Program-made: the position numbers and the translations under genes
Notes under the pieces: generated by a model
Told to the model about the DNA's origin: nothing
Databases searched by the model: none
Seen by the model: only the letters and a program-made list of their open reading frames with translations
Shown: positions 1 to 12,608 of the stretch, piece by piece
How positions within the stretch are numbered: the stretch's first letter is position 1
Layout of the letters: every line of letters begins with the position of its first letter
NCBI GenBank assembly: GCA_025331125.1
Contig: JAOALB010000001.1
Span: 434,001-498,000, forward strand
DNA from: Mycogone perniciosa
Lineage: Eukaryota > Ascomycota > Sordariomycetes > Hypocreales > Hypocreaceae
Direction of reading: 5' to 3'
DNA: 64,000 nucleotides

Positions 1-1184
1 GGAGTGGTCCATCGGTAAGTCACATCTAAGCATGGTGTTTTTTCGGCAAGGGTCCCCTCCCAAGTTTGCCTTCTGACGTCATACTCGGCCCCCACCCCCC
101 TTAGTGAACCTATGCTCATGCTGACTCCAACAGTGACATCAAACCTGAGAACATCTTGTTCAGCCCCATACCGTTCATTCCATCGAAGCACCCAAAACCC
201 AAGCAGCCTGGAGATGAGGAAAAGGTCGACGAAGGCGAGTTTATTCCTGGCTATGGGGCTGGAGGTATCGGCGAAATCAAGATTGCCGATTTTGGGCTCT
301 CCAAGATTGTGTGGGAGACCCAAACAATGACACCATGTGGCACTGTTGGCTACACAGCGCCGGAGATTGTCAAGGATGAGCGGTATTCAAAGTCGGTTGA
401 CATGTGGGCTCTCGGATGCGTCCTATATACACTGCTCTGCGGATTTCCACCTTTCTATGATGAGAGCATAGAGGTGCTTACCGAAAAGGTCGCCAAGGGA
501 CAGTACACATTTCTATCGCCGTGGTGGGATGACATTTCCCAGTCTGCCAAGGACCTTATCAGTCATCTCTTGACAGTTGACCCTGAAAAGCGGTATACTA
601 TCAATGAGTTTCTCGCTCATCCATGGATTCGTGAGAGCGGACCGACACCGATGGAAGAGAAGCGGCCTGAGTCGACGCCTCTCCAACCGTTTGGTACGGC
701 ACAGTTTGAGGAATCAGGAAGGCGCTACGATTTCAGGTCACCAGCTGCTGTCAACCTCCGTGAAGTCTTCGATGTTAGTTATGCTGTTCATCGTCAAGAG
801 GAGGAAGGAAAGAGAAGAGCGCAGCTCGGAGTCAGGGCTGGCGCCACCCCACGGCCACTTGGCGGCCTCAATGAGGAAGACGAGGAGGAAGAGGACAGCA
901 TGGATGTCGATCAGCAGGATCAGCAACCCAATACAGGGACTCATGCTTTGGAACAAAGCATGCAGAGAGCCAACATTCGCGACCAAGACAATGGCCATAG
1001 TCGGGGTCGGCAGCGCGAGCGAGTTAATGAGAAGGGCTACGGACAACACTCAGCAGCCGTCACTGCTGCGGCCCGGCAGCAAGTCCGGGATAGAAACCGG
1101 CAGAAGGGCACATTTGAACTCAACCTTGACAACGCGACCTTGCTGGGGAAGCGAGGCAAAAAAGTTCCCGTCATGGGGGCATAG
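1..1184 (+). CDS. srk1: Srk1/Rck2-type MAPK-activated Ser/Thr protein kinase, C-terminal part (5' end outside window)
   Basis: Exons 1-14 and 134-1184; the 119-bp intron (gtaagt...cag) splits the catalytic loop, and joining it gives GVVHRDIKPEN. Then come a long family-specific insert (FSPIPFIPSKHPKPKQPG), the Mg-binding DFG of IADFGLSK, the activation-segment GTVGYTAPE, the DMWALGCVLY helix and HPWI at the end of the kinase fold. The insert between HRDIKPEN and DFG, and the C-terminal FELNLDNATLLGKR, mark the Srk1 (S. pombe)/Rck2 (S. cerevisiae) group. These are CaMK-like kinases activated by the Hog1/Sty1 stress MAPK and act in stress translation and cell-cycle delay. The tail between (about 200 residues) is acidic and low-complexity. 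The N-lobe with P-loop and VAIK lysine lies upstream of the window, so catalytic competence cannot be judged fully. Family call secure; the role is inferred from family. Confidence 0.93.
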
Positions 1185-2770
1185 GGGCCCCATGTGGTCG
1201 AGCAATCAAGAACTGGGTCAACGGAGGATCGTGCTGTTGCTGTTGATGGTGTTTTTGAGTATTCTCCCGCAGATGAATTTATCAAAGGGGAGGCATCTCC
1301 TGCGCGAAGAAACGAACAATACATAAACCTTTTACATCGGGGTATTGCAAACTCGATTTGCGACAGATGGGAGCGTTGCGTCGAAGGGGACGCAACCAGT
1401 TTGACATCATAACGAGGCGTATGGAGTACTTGGCAAATGGTATGGAATGCCGAGAGAATTTTTTGTCAACTCTTGATGATTGTAATCAGGTTGAAGATTG
1501 TGCTGTGTGTAGTACCCAGGGTGAGAACGATCTATACATTTGCAGGGAGTTCTAGGTACGTGATTGCTTTAAAGAAGCTTGTTGTAGGAAATGAAGATGG
1601 TTTCCTACATGTTACGGGGCGCTGAATTCATCCAACTTGCTTCATTATTGTGTCCCACCAGTTTTTCTCACCCATGCAATTGTTCTAGAACCCCAAATTG
1701 ACAGTATCGTTACCAACATCTGCATCACTTGTCGCTTTGTCCTTGGCTCCGTGCCAGTGATCCCCTTGATCATACACCCATCCAACAACGTAGAAGCTCT
1801 CCAAAAACAGGTTGTAAGATGATGCGTGTCGCCTGCCGCACACAGCAATAAGCAAGTTGGGTACTGAGAACGTCGTAGGTGTGGTGTCTGGAGACATTAT
1901 GATGACACTGGCTTAAATTATTTGGTCCCTTGTTCAGTTGTAGCTTGGCAGACTGGGTGTTAGTTCGGTTACTTAGCATTTATCATAGAAGCAACTGCTC
2001 GTTCTCTCTTTTAGTCCGCTTCTCTTCCTCCGGACCGAAGTCGTTAGTAAAAGCGAATGTTTAGTCCTGAAGACGATCTATCTTTTGAAAAGGGTCATGT
2101 ATCCGACGTCTAGAAGCGTTGTGATGCAAGAATAACCGGCCATCTATGCAGCAGGTTAGTGTATAGTATAGTATGTCTTTGAGTCTGCAAGAGGAGAGAC
2201 GAACATTGGTGATGTTAAATAACATATCTTCAAAATTGCTCTATCTATATCTTTCAATATCACTATGTCATTAGAGGCCATCAAGTAGGTGACAATAAAG
2301 TAGGGACTGCAAAAATATTTACCCTGATAGTAAGTGAGCGGTTAACCGATGAGAGTATTCGGAACTTTTACTATTGTATTATACCATGGATTGTAAACAA
2401 CCGCTAGATAAGAATTATCCGTAGCAATGGGAGTAGTCTGTGGCAATGGTATCAATGGATATTAGTAGCATATGTCTTGTGGTTCCTGTTTTATTGTCAT
2501 CCGCTTGCCCATGAATACGTCAACTATTCTCGAGGTCATGGTCGCCGGGCGGTGATGTACCATCAGTCTTGATCAACGGATTCGAGATTGCTGATGCTAA
2601 TTAGTACGTACTCCTTGCGGCAAAACTTAGTATTGTTTTCCCTCCAAAATATTACATTTACGTACCGCTCTATCTATCTTGATTATCCAATCTCCAAGAC
2701 ATGATGGTAACCATAGCTACACCCCTTTGGAGCCATCTATCGTGTATGGTGCTCATGACATCAACCACCT
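1185..2770. other. Intergenic spacer between convergent genes
   Basis: This holds the 3' flanks of the kinase (+) and the MFS transporter (-). It is AT-rich with only short random ORFs and no recognisable coding. The one notable element is copy A of a dispersed repeat near 2335-2507, listed separately. Confidence 0.7.
2335..2507 (+). repeat. Dispersed repeat, copy A (about 170 bp)
   Basis: It begins near GTTAACCGATGAGAGTATTC at 2341 and ends with GTTTTATTGTCATCCGCTTG at 2488-2507. The same start and end blocks occur, with few changes, at 51547-51585 and 51702-51722. The interior has degenerate copies of a roughly 20-bp unit (CCGTAGCAATGGGAG, CTGTGGCAATGG). Size and lack of coding fit a small non-autonomous element (MITE-like) or solo terminal repeat. 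The class is an inference. Confidence 0.6.
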
Positions 2771-4428
2771 CTAAAGCTTGTAGAGTCTCACTTCCACTCC
2801 TTGATTTCTCTGGGCTACCAACGCCTTGTTCTTCTGTCCATAGAACACCCTCAGCCCCAAGGACACAACTACAACAAACAACAAGAAACCGGCGTTTGTC
2901 CAATGACCAGTTGGATATCCCCTCTTAGCCTCATCGGCTTTGTAGATCCACACGCCTGGGATCTGGCCAAGACCTCCACCGATGCTCACGTTGATGGCAA
3001 TGGCTAAGCCCGTGGCCGCCGTGCTGATGACGTTGGATGTGAGCCAGCCTAGAAGCGGTGGGATACACGCGAAGGATCCAGCCGTGGCCATGATGAGAGC
3101 GCCGTAACGAGAGCGGTAATCCGCGGCAGGTAGAGCCGCGGAGACGATGAACCCTATAGCTCCGACAAAGGCCGCGCCCGCAGCATGAAATCCTCGGGCG
3201 TTGAACCTGTCGGCGGACATGGCGACGAGAATTTGGCAGACTAAATTGTTCAAGTCAGCTTTGTAACAACCTCCCCTTTTCTCAGGACCACTTACCGTAT
3301 GCAACGGCCCAAGGTGGCACAGTCATCAATTGAGCCTCCAAGTCCTGATATCCCAGACCATTCACAATCGACGGGCTGAAGAGACTCAGACTAGCAAACG
3401 GGGGGCTGATGGCGAAGTAGATGGCGTAGTGTGCGTACAAACGCCAATCTGTCAGGGTAGTCTTGGCATCGGCCCAGGTCATGCTCGGATGGTGCCCCTT
3501 ACTACCCTCATCCTTTAGTCGTTCTATTGCAAGATCCTTCTCAGTCTCAGATAGCCATGTGGCGCTTTCGGGGTAGTCAGGGAGGAAGAAAAAGACGAAG
3601 AAGGAGGAGAGGCATGATGGGACGCCTTCGATTATGAAGAGCCATCGCCAACCCGCGAGACCCGCTGCACCGTTCATGTGTCCGATGCCGTAGGCAATGG
3701 CACCGCCGAACTGCAAAGTGTCAGTATGAGTGACATTGAAATGTTGGAGGATCTTACGGCTCCTGCGAGGGTTGCTGATGCGAGAATCAAAGCCACACTA
3801 GTGAATGTTAGCAAATGACAAAGTTAACGAGAGTGTTGCGACATACCGAACACTGCGCTCGCTGTGCTTATACCAAAATGTCAAGTAATACACCAATCCA
3901 GGGAACAAACCCGCCTCAAACACACCCAGTAAGAAGCGCACACCCGTCACACTTCCAAAGCTATTCGTGCCACCCATTGCCATGGTCATTGCACCCCAGC
4001 AAAACATCAAAAAAGCCAACCATCGACTAGGACGCAGCTTCTTGAGGAGGATATTGCTAGGCACCTCGAAGACGGCATAGGCAACGAGGAAGACCATGAG
4101 GGCAATGTTGAATTGGTAGTTGCTCATATTGGCCGTGTGCTGCAGGTCATCGTTGGTGGACACGTTGAGAACTTTGGCATTGCCGATGTTGGCGCGATCG
4201 AGGAAGCAGAGGAAGTAGATGCCCGCAGAGATGGGGATGATGCGCAGGTCTTGTTTCCAAATGAGACGCTTTTCCTCGTCGCTCATAACGCTGGGGTGCT
4301 GGGGCAAGGGGGCTTCCTGGAGAGGGTGTTAGAACATGATCGGCTGCCGCATGGGAGGAACAAGGAGGGTTTCATACGTCTTTGATCGCGGGCTCAACGT
4401 CTGTCGCTTCCCTGAGTTTGGTGTCCAT
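2771..4428 (-). CDS. MFS transporter, anion:cation symporter (ACS) family
   Basis: Five exons: complement(2771-3240, 3296-3710, 3758-3797, 3847-4316, 4378-4428), 481 aa; every join keeps frame and has GT-AG ends. The start is the M of MDTKLREATD in a 17-codon first exon. It is an integral plasma-membrane-type protein with about 12 hydrophobic segments. The first segment carries CFLDRANIGNAK, the ACS-family signature (Dal5 allantoate, Tna1 nicotinate, Liz1/Fen2 pantothenate permeases). FEVPSNILLKKLRPSRW follows in TM2-TM3 and GWRWLFIIEG in the middle. The C-terminal tail is short. ACS proteins take up small organic anions (vitamins, ureides, organic acids) with protons; the substrate cannot be read from sequence. 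Transcribed toward the kinase gene, with no functional link seen. Confidence 0.92.
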
Positions 4429-5443
4429 TTTGACCGCTGCTAATCACGCGATCTTGAAAATTGTGAAGATTTGATGGCAGACGCCAATGTGCCCACTGAG
4501 ACAAGCACACGGAAGGCTTCGAGTAAACGCGCGCCGTGTCTAAATCTTCCCCAAGCTAAGTCGAGCTTATGGTTTAGGGTTGGAAGATCTCTCGATCCTC
4601 GGAAAGATTGTAGGAATTGCGGGGGAAAAGCCCACTGGCACGTTGTCTGGGTGAGACCGACATTTTGGAAGGAAAAATATCCACTGATGCAGGGTTTGAT
4701 TGCCGATCATGTAATGGAAGTTGGTTCAGTGTGGGGATTGTTGGGTGTGCGTTGCATTGTCACATTGTGGTTCGTGTTAATCCCCTGTGGATAGGGTCAC
4801 ATCGGGTAGTGCCTAGAATTTGGCAGGCCATCGCAGTCAAGGGTCTTTGTTATGTCTGGATGGAGATATGGTGTGGTGGGTTGGTCGATGATTCCAAATG
4901 CACCTCTCCCTGATATCATAGATCGTGAGGTTCAATATGAAGTTTATACTATTACTACTACTAGTAGTATGCAGAGCTGCTGGCAGAGAATGGTAACGGA
5001 TTCAGTCTAGCAATCTCAAAATTCTCCGACTTGCAGCCGAGATCGGTTTCCATATCCGGCCGGTTTTGTGGATCTCTTCCGGTGGTCGGCCGGAGTCTAA
5101 AAGTCGCGGCCGGTCCAGACTCCCTGACGCGGCTTAAAACGCGTAGATTCGTAAACTCGAAAGGCCTGTAAATTAAAGAAGGCGTTGGGAACGGCCTGAT
5201 TATAAAACATGTGCTGTGGTGATACGAACTCCTTTTTACGGGAGCGGAACGTGCGCTTGCTATAGAGGTGGATACGAGCACGGTTCTGTGGCTGAAGGCC
5301 AATATGGGAGTTTCCGATTTCCCATGAGATGGTATCGATTTCTTTATTCCTTTGTATTCTTCTTTAGTTTAAATAAATTTATCATCTTTGATCTAATGCC
5401 GAAGGGGACGTTCGTGGTTTGAGCCTCCTCAACATGTGCAGGT
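4429..5443. other. Intergenic spacer (upstream of MFS gene, downstream of DUF1275 gene)
   Basis: No recognisable gene. Several short plus-strand ORFs (4471-4913) have no family features and no intron logic. A perfect 14-bp palindrome TACTACTAGTAGTA lies at 4956-4969 inside an ATT/ACT-rich patch. Confidence 0.6.
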
Positions 5444-6400
5444 CTATTCCTCATCATCCTCTGATGGCTCCGCCGGCCAGAAGAACCAGGTGATGACCAT
5501 GACCAGCTTCAGCACCGCGGCAGTCCATAGAGCGCCGCCAATCCCTACTGGGCTATGCGAGAACAGCCCGCCCGCCACAGCGCCGAATAATAAAAGCAAG
5601 GGCGCCGCCGCGCGGCGGTTCCTCTCGGCATTGTGGAAGGCAAACAAATCCTGGTCTGAGAACAAGTCGCAGTAGATGCTGGTCAAGACGACGCTCGTCA
5701 GGGCATTGTACTTTAGCGCCCTGCTGGTCACGGCCTGTCCGCAGCTCTGAAAGGCGACCAGCGCGAGGGGCACGAGAACGGTCCAGTCGACGACGTCCTT
5801 GTCGGTGGAGGGAGGAGTAAGAGTCACGATAAGAGCGGCCGCGACGATGAAGAGCATCTGGGCGGCGAAGGAGACACAGAGCACCCAGCGGCGCTTGGGA
5901 GAGAAGTACCGGTGGAAGCGGGCGAAGAAGAAGGACCCGACGCAGAAGCAGAGCAAGGAGATGCCGGATTTGTAGAGTCTGGTTGATGTGGGCGGATAGA
6001 CCAGCGATGCCAGGCCCAGCCCAACGTATACGGTGTTTCCTTGACTCGACAATCAGCCTCCTCTTCATCTTTTACCTAGCAAGTTTGTGTCGACAAAATC
6101 CATGGGGACAAACGAACCTGTTTGCATGGACACGAAAGCTCCCCAGACCTGAGTCGAGGCGCTGTCCAGAAGGCCCGTGACGACGTAGCAGAGGAGCAGT
6201 ACAACATCAGCCCATGATCGCGATACCTCGGCCATCATCTGTTTACGCAGCCGTGAAACAAACGACCGTGGCGCGGGTTTGTTGCGAAGCAGCGGCTGCT
6301 CTTCATCGCCGAAGCCGGCGCCATTCTGCGTGGCCGCCGTTGAGGCAGTGGTGGTGCCGTAGCTCACGGAGTTGGTCATTTTTGATTGGCCCTGTTTCAA
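5444..6400 (-). CDS. DUF1275 (YoaK-like) integral membrane protein
   Basis: Two exons, complement(5444-6039, 6118-6400), 292 aa. The start at 6400 (MKQGQSKMTNS) is followed seven codons later by another Met (6379); either could be used. The intron has a weak donor (gttcgt) but joins QT|GN in frame and rebuilds the family hallmark TGLLDSASTQVWGAFVSMQ-TGN. Six to seven hydrophobic segments follow, and the tail is acidic (EPSEDDEE). DUF1275 proteins are widespread multi-pass membrane proteins with no established transport substrate in fungi. No pathway can be inferred from the neighbours (MFS transporter on one side, oxalate decarboxylase on the other). Confidence 0.88.
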
Positions 6401-7321
6401 TTGAGCAATTGAGCGTTGTGAAACAAGCCGCTGCGATCAATTGCGATGCCAATTGGTGTGCATATGGTTCATAATATAAGAACGAGCGGACGGAGCGCGT
6501 GTTGGAGCCGCGCCGATACTAATATGTTGTGTAAAAAGCGAGTGTCAGACAGACAGGAACCCGGATTGCGCCATTGGGGAGGATGGATCCGGCCTGCGAC
6601 GTCACATCTTATGGCCACTATAACCACGTAGTAGTTTTTGCCGAGGATGGACTAGCGATGCTTATGCTTCCTTTCGAAAGGCGCGCGCCACCAAATTCCC
6701 GCTCTCGGCATCGTCACCAGATTCCAGCTTTCGGGGACCAGGCAGGGCTCCAGGATGTCGCTTCTTGGATTATGTAGCAAAGCCTTGGCTTTCTGCCTCA
6801 TCGGCGGATTCTAGATCTGGCACCGACTTTTGCAACAATACAGGCGAATAGCAAGGCTGAGCTGAGCATTGGTAGCATTAGCACGGAGCACTCGGACTTG
6901 ACTCGGCAAGTCGGTTTCCAGGTCGACAGCTCTTCTCCAGGCTAACGAAAAGTGTCTCCATCTTATTCCCTTGCTTCAACGCGCACATCATCCTGGTGGC
7001 TATGAACGCAACCAATGGGACCAGAGGAGTTTTTTTTCACTCATAAAGTTCCTCCGGTCTGTATACAGTGCACGTCCTCGTATGACTCAAGGGTAAAGCT
7101 GAATAAAGTAATGCCGTCTTAGCAGCATCCCCTGTGCTTATAAGTCCAGCGACCCTCCTCCAGACTCCATCCATCCCGGAAGCTCGTGCCATCCATCCAC
7201 TTTGTTGACCTGAGTTGAGAGTTCCCTCTTCCATATCTCAGCTATTCTGCGGAGCGTTTCCTCCCATTCTCCGAGCTTCAATTCCATATCGCGTTCCTCT
7301 GTTGCTTCGGCCTCTCTCGAG
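6401..7321. other. Divergent promoter region (DUF1275 gene / oxalate decarboxylase)
   Basis: There is no supported gene in 0.9 kb. TTATAAG near 7138-7144 is a possible TATA element about 180 bp before the oxalate decarboxylase start. CT-rich runs precede that start (7160-7310), as in many fungal 5' leaders. Confidence 0.5.
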
Positions 7322-8789
7322 ATGAAGCTCACCACGAGCCAATTGCTCCTTGCTGGAGCGAGCTTGACCGCAGCTCTTCCTCACTATGACAGCCCCCGCC
7401 AGCGACTGCTCAATGGCATGGATCTGCCATCCAAGTTGACCCAGAACAGCAAGCCGTACACTCCGGCGCATCGCGACCCCAACGACAACTACGTCGATAC
7501 CATTGGCAAGAAGCTGGACCCTCTGCCATGGCGGAACGGCCACGGCGCCTCCGTTCTCGGACCCTACAATCGCGATCGTTCGCGACAGAGCCCAGACATG
7601 ATTCGCCCTCCCAGCACCGACCATGGCAACCTCCCCAACATGCGATGGAGCTTCACCGACTCTCACGTGCGCATCGAGGTAAGATTCCACGGACCCGCGA
7701 CAACCGCAGCCATTGGGCCTTTTGCTCACCGTGGAAACAGGAGGGTGGCTGGACGAGACAGACGACGGTTCGAGAGCTCCCCACTAGTGTGGAGCTGGCT
7801 GGCGTCAACATGAGACTTGACTCAGGCGTCATCCGCGAGCTTCACTGGCACAAGGAGGCCGAGTGGGCGTATGTCCTCGACGGCGAGGTCCGCGTCACGG
7901 CGCTGGACTACGAGGGCGGCAACTTCATCGACGACCTGAAGAAGGGCGACCTGTGGTACTTCCCCAGCGGCGTTCCGCACTCGCTCCAGGGTTTGGGCGA
8001 GAACGGAACCGAGTTCCTGCTCATCTTTGATGATGGCCACTTTTCCGAGGAGTCTACCTTTATCCTGACTGACTGGCTGGGTGCGTATCCTCATAGCTGC
8101 ACACTGTTCATCCACCCGAGTAATGCTAATCTGTCTATCCAGCACACACGCCCAAGTCCGTCATCGCCCAAAACTTCCACCTCGCGCCCGAGGTCTTCGA
8201 CCACCTTCCTAAGGGCGAAAAGTACATCTTCCAGGGCTCCAAGCCTGGCTCCATCAATGAGGAGCGCCCCACGGGCAAGAACGTCAAGAAGTCCAAGTTG
8301 CAGTTTACGCACAAGATGCTGGACCAGGAGCCCAAGAAGACGAGCGGCGGCCAGGTTCGCATCACCGACTCCAAAAACTTCCCTATCTCCAAGACTGTGG
8401 CTGCTGCCCACGCCGTCATTGAGCCTGGTGCCATCCGCGAGATGCACTGGCACCCCAACGCCGATGAGTGGTCCTTCTTCATCAAGGGCCGTGCCCGTGT
8501 GACCGTCTTTGCCGCCGAGGGCAGTGCGCGTACGTTTGACTACGTGGCTGGTGATGTGGGTATTGTGCCGAAGAACATGGGCCACTTTGTGCAGAACATT
8601 GGCGACGAGCCCGTGGAGATGCTGGAGATTTTCCGCGCGGACGAGTTTAGAGACTTCTCCCTGTTCCAGTGGATGGGCGAGACGCCCCAGCGCTTGGTCT
8701 TGGATCACCTGTTTGCAGATGACAAGGAGGCGGGAGAGAAGTTCTGGGAGCAGGTCAAGGATGCGAAGAAGGATGAGATTACGAACTAA
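7322..8789 (+). CDS. Secreted bicupin oxalate decarboxylase
   Basis: Exons 7322-7678, 7741-8080 and 8143-8789, 447 aa. The N-terminus MKLTTSQLLLAGASLTAALP is a signal peptide, so the enzyme is probably extracellular or wall-bound. Two germin-like cupin domains each keep a full Mn site: His154, His156, Glu160, His199 in the first and His334, His336, Glu341, His380 in the second. After the first cupin comes GHFSEESTF; in Bacillus OxdC the equivalent SENST loop is the mobile lid whose Glu donates the proton, so Glu222 is the likely catalytic acid. This lid favours decarboxylase (oxalate to formate and CO2) over oxalate oxidase. Fungi use such enzymes to control extracellular oxalate and pH. Family and fold secure; decarboxylase versus oxidase rests on the lid. 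Confidence 0.94.
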
Positions 8790-9306
8790 GGTGATGATAT
8801 GTATACTACCATGGAGACTCTTTAGACAGTTTTCTTTTGTGTCACATTACTAGGCAGATCAATTGATCAATAATATTTCAATTGTATGTTTCCTGCCCCC
8901 CAAGCGTAACTGTGATGGTGTTACCCAGGATATTGGATTTTTTTTTACCTACTCCGTATATAGTGAAAAGAAGTCATTTCATTGCGGGCGCCATCATCCC
9001 AGCCTTTCTTACGCTCACTCACGCTGTTCCCACACGGACGGAAATGTGGCAGCTTGGCTGCATTGCAGGTCCGCCGAGCACTCAGAGATCTCGATTTTTC
9101 TCAAGTTATGTATGGATGGGTCTGCAATATCACCCTTGGCAAAAGTTCCGACAGCACTACTACGATGCTCCTGTATGCTAAACAAAATGTGCAGTCTTCG
9201 CTTATTGTCTTGCAGACAGCTATCCGTCACCACCCTCATCCCATAGCTGGTTGGCTTACTATGACGAACTAGTGGGTTCTGTACGAACATCGAAGCAGGG
9301 CAGGGG

Positions 9307-9335
9307 CCTGGGCAGGGTCCTGGGCAGGGTCCTGG
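9307..9335 (+). repeat. 12-bp minisatellite, about 2.4 copies
   Basis: The unit CCTGGGCAGGGT repeats head to tail from 9307 to 9330 and is followed by a partial copy CCTGG. It is non-coding and small. Confidence 0.8.
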
Positions 9336-10262
9336 AGAGGATGCTAATTCCGAACAACACGATGATGTGAGAGAAAGGGGTGTACCAAGAGCCCACGTGG
9401 TCTCCCATGTATCTTAACCGGACAGGTTCGTTTGGGATGGTGGTTAAAAGCACCAGCATATCGCAATTTGGAGAAAGGTTGCCGAGCTTTGTACGAGCGA
9501 CTCTAGGGTGCGTAGGCCAGTCGCATCGCATATCACATATGTTTTTGGCAGCTTGATCGATAGATGCGGCAGGCATTTGGAGAGGGTGTTAAGGGGAGTC
9601 AGCGAGACGGACAATCCGATGAGTCCGATGTGACGAGGATCTCAGATATTACTCCGTATTACTATGTGATCTAAGCGACACCCAGGCAAACATCATCCAT
9701 CGATTTGCAAAGATTCCCAATATCAACAAATCTAGATGCAATGCAAACGGGGATGCGGACAACTGTCGGACGAATGTCGGCTTCGAGCAGTTACCGGCAT
9801 AACCGGAGGACGAGACTTTGGAGTCTGGATTGGATGTCTTGAAGCCTAGTGCAAGGCGCGGTTGAACTGACGATGTGATGATGGTGGTGGCGTCTACAGA
9901 GTACTCGAACAGCTGCAATCGATGCAAAGGATGGGATGTCGTTCCTGGGGGATGAGACAAACATTTCTGGACTGCCTGATTGGAGTTGCTTGTGCAGATC
10001 GGCGCAGACAGTTCTGCTGGACTGCGTCGGACAACTGCTGCAGGGTGTGATTGCTAGGATGTTGAAGATCCATTGCTGTAGGCTGATGCAACACAACCAC
10101 GAATGAATTTGCCGCTTTACGAGTAGGTCTCGCAAACGCAACAACACTGTTTGTGATGTACGGAGGAAGACCGCGTACAACTGGCGGAAGATTTCCGGTG
10201 GATATTGATTAAGGCTCTTGGTGGAAGGAAGGCATTTGCCTAGATTGGCAGTACCAAGTAGA

Positions 10263-10345
10263 TACGAAGTATTACTACTCCGTACGTCGTACTCGTACTC
10301 TGTCATGAATGTCTTATTTTGCTCTGCCGTACGGAGTACTTCGTA
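10263..10345. repeat. Cluster of 9-bp near-palindromes TACKNCGTA-type
   Basis: TACGAAGTA lies at 10263, TACTCCGTA at 10276, TACGGAGTA at 10330 and TACTTCGTA at 10337; the last two overlap by TA. The same words recur singly in other spacers of this window. Confidence 0.7.
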
Positions 10346-12608
10346 CCGTGCCATGAGTCGTGCTCTGGCGACAGGCTGATAAGGCTAATAATGGTCCCCT
10401 GCGGTTTCATCTCGAATCAACAAGGCTGGGCATAAGCAGCCAAAGAGTAGCATCAACCGACTGCCATAGCGTTAACCGGGGTTTGGAACACCCAAATCTG
10501 TGAAGATATGAAAATCTCTTGCAAATATATTCCAGGCTATCAAATTATCTACTCCGTACTAGTAGATGTAATAGTAGTAGGTAGTCTCTTACTCGTACGC
10601 GCACACCTATTCATTAAGGCTCGTGGTAATACTACGAAGTAGTACTTCTGCTAACAGTTACGGCGTTAGCAAAACGCGGGGTAGTCGGAACCAAGTGGAT
10701 TCAAAAACGAAGAAACTCACTCCACAGAGCCTAGTCTTGCGTACCTAGGTATAGGTACTAGTACTACTACTAGGTAGTACAGCCTTAAGGGCTTACTTAC
10801 TCGTAATGCCATTTGCCATGAGGGCCAAACGTCCGCCAAACAACGTCCGGCCTCTTCTGTCAACTGCCACGACAAGAAGAAGTGACGGACCGGCCGAAAT
10901 GAATGGCTTGCACGTAGCATGTCGCAATTCGATTCGAGATCCATGATGCAAGGGTCTGTGGATCGCTGCGCGGCCAAGCAAATGCCGCATGCATGGGCGA
11001 TTTGCACATATCTGCAAAAGCCACACTGGCCCAAGTGGGGAGGATCTCAGACCTACAGCCTCGATTGCTCGACATGGCAGAGACCGAACTGACTTTCGGC
11101 TTCCTTGTGCGCTATCCTTATGCCGGCCCTGTGTCTCTTCTGGGTATACCCGAGGAGCGTTTCTTGGCGACTGAAGGCTGGTCCCGCCAGCTCGGAAATA
11201 CGGCACTACCACCAAGGCAATCACTCTCCTCGTATGCGTCATACTTCCTCCGAATCACAACCAGACAGATCCGGTAGGTCTCTTCAACGACAAGTGTCTG
11301 CTTCGTGTGGCTAATATGAAAAAATGGGCAGACAAGGGTGATATGATTAAGGCTCTGTTCTAGTGCCAGCAATGGATAAAGACTATTCTATCCATACGGA
11401 GTCCGGTACGAAGTAGTACCCCGTAGCAGCCTATTGAATTGCCGCTATCACCAACGCCAAAACGCCACTGACGGCCTCTCGAGCGAATGCGAATTGACTT
11501 TTTTCTGACTCTGCTTCTTCCTGTGAGAGAAGTCCGGCCCGAGCGGTTCTTGGATGCACACGCCCCTCAAAGCTCGATCCGAAAACGCCGGTTTCGAGGC
11601 GCGGGTGGATTCGTCTTCATCAGCTCTAGTAGACATGGGTCGCACACGGAGTGGTCCGCGGGGTCTAGATGCGATGACCACAGCTAGGTATTCGCAAAGA
11701 TGGTTGCAAATTGCCTGTCTGCATGCCGTCCAGTGTCTCGCGGATCCAGTGGAATCGGCGGTGATAGCTGAGGCTCACAACAGAAGACGCAGGGAGACAT
11801 AGTGACATGGCCTATTGCTTCTGCTGCAGACCAACAATATACTCATACGGACTTTTCCGTAGCAAGTGCATCGTTGCTGCATCAGAGTGCATAAACCATG
11901 GCGTTGCTTGTCGGGGAGGGAGGTTAGCGGAACCTCACTCAGCGAGGAACTTCTGACAGACTGGAGTTTACAGCCATGGAATATTCTTTAAGTCCGCCAC
12001 GCTACCACCCTTGACCAATAGCCAACGGCCCGCCGGTGTAACTCCCTATGCAAGCCATTCGTTGAAAGCCCTTTGTGCGCCTCCTTTTTGGGTTTTCTGT
12101 CTGGGGTGGGTGACCTGCTGAGGGGAACAAAGTTGGTGTTCTGCCTGCATCAAGCCTGGTGTTTGTCGCATGGCAGTGGTGCTTAGGACAGGCATGCTGT
12201 TCGGCTTTTCCAAACTCCGTTGGTATTCATCTAGAAAGCCTGCTGGATGAGGCGGATGAATCCTGCCAGGCGCTTATGACGATTATTATTCAATCTCGCA
12301 TCGTATCATGGCCGCAGGCTAGAGCCTTCGGAGCCCTGTCTTTCGGCTACGCTTCACAACCTATAATAAGTTCGAGAAGCTCGCCATCCCCTCAGGATCT
12401 GTCCCACGTCGTCCGTCTTTCCCAGATGAAGGGGACTTGGCCTTCACTTATATGGGTCATAGACAAAACATAATTGTTGAGACGCCACATTGAACAATCT
12501 CCCAACTCTGCGAGCAATCTCCGAGAGCTCTCCAGACTCTCCGAACCTCCAGGCCTTCCCTCACACAGTCAAACTCCGAAAGGGTCCGTCCCTTGACCGA
12601 GATTCACT

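Larger units (their letters stand above)
8790..12608. other. Gene-poor spacer of 3.8 kb
   Basis: No ORF here shows a recognisable domain, codon pattern or consistent intron structure. The longest (minus 9791-10354 and 10793-11242) read as low-complexity noise. The region is rich in 9-bp palindromes TACTCCGTA/TACTTCGTA and their complements (8950, 9650, 10263, 10276, 10330, 10337, 10550, 10633, 11407) and in ACT/AGT strings. The last about 150 bp (12480-12608) is a CT-rich leader for the sulfate permease. Confidence 0.65.

Noticed and set aside
5553..6068. 171-codon minus ORF inside the DUF1275 gene
   Set aside because: Arg/Pro-rich shadow frame of the real exon.
9791..11242. Long minus-strand ORFs (187 and 149 codons) in the large spacer
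   Set aside because: Overlapping frames on both strands, no domain or motif, unusual composition (runs such as RRHHHHHI), no intron logic.
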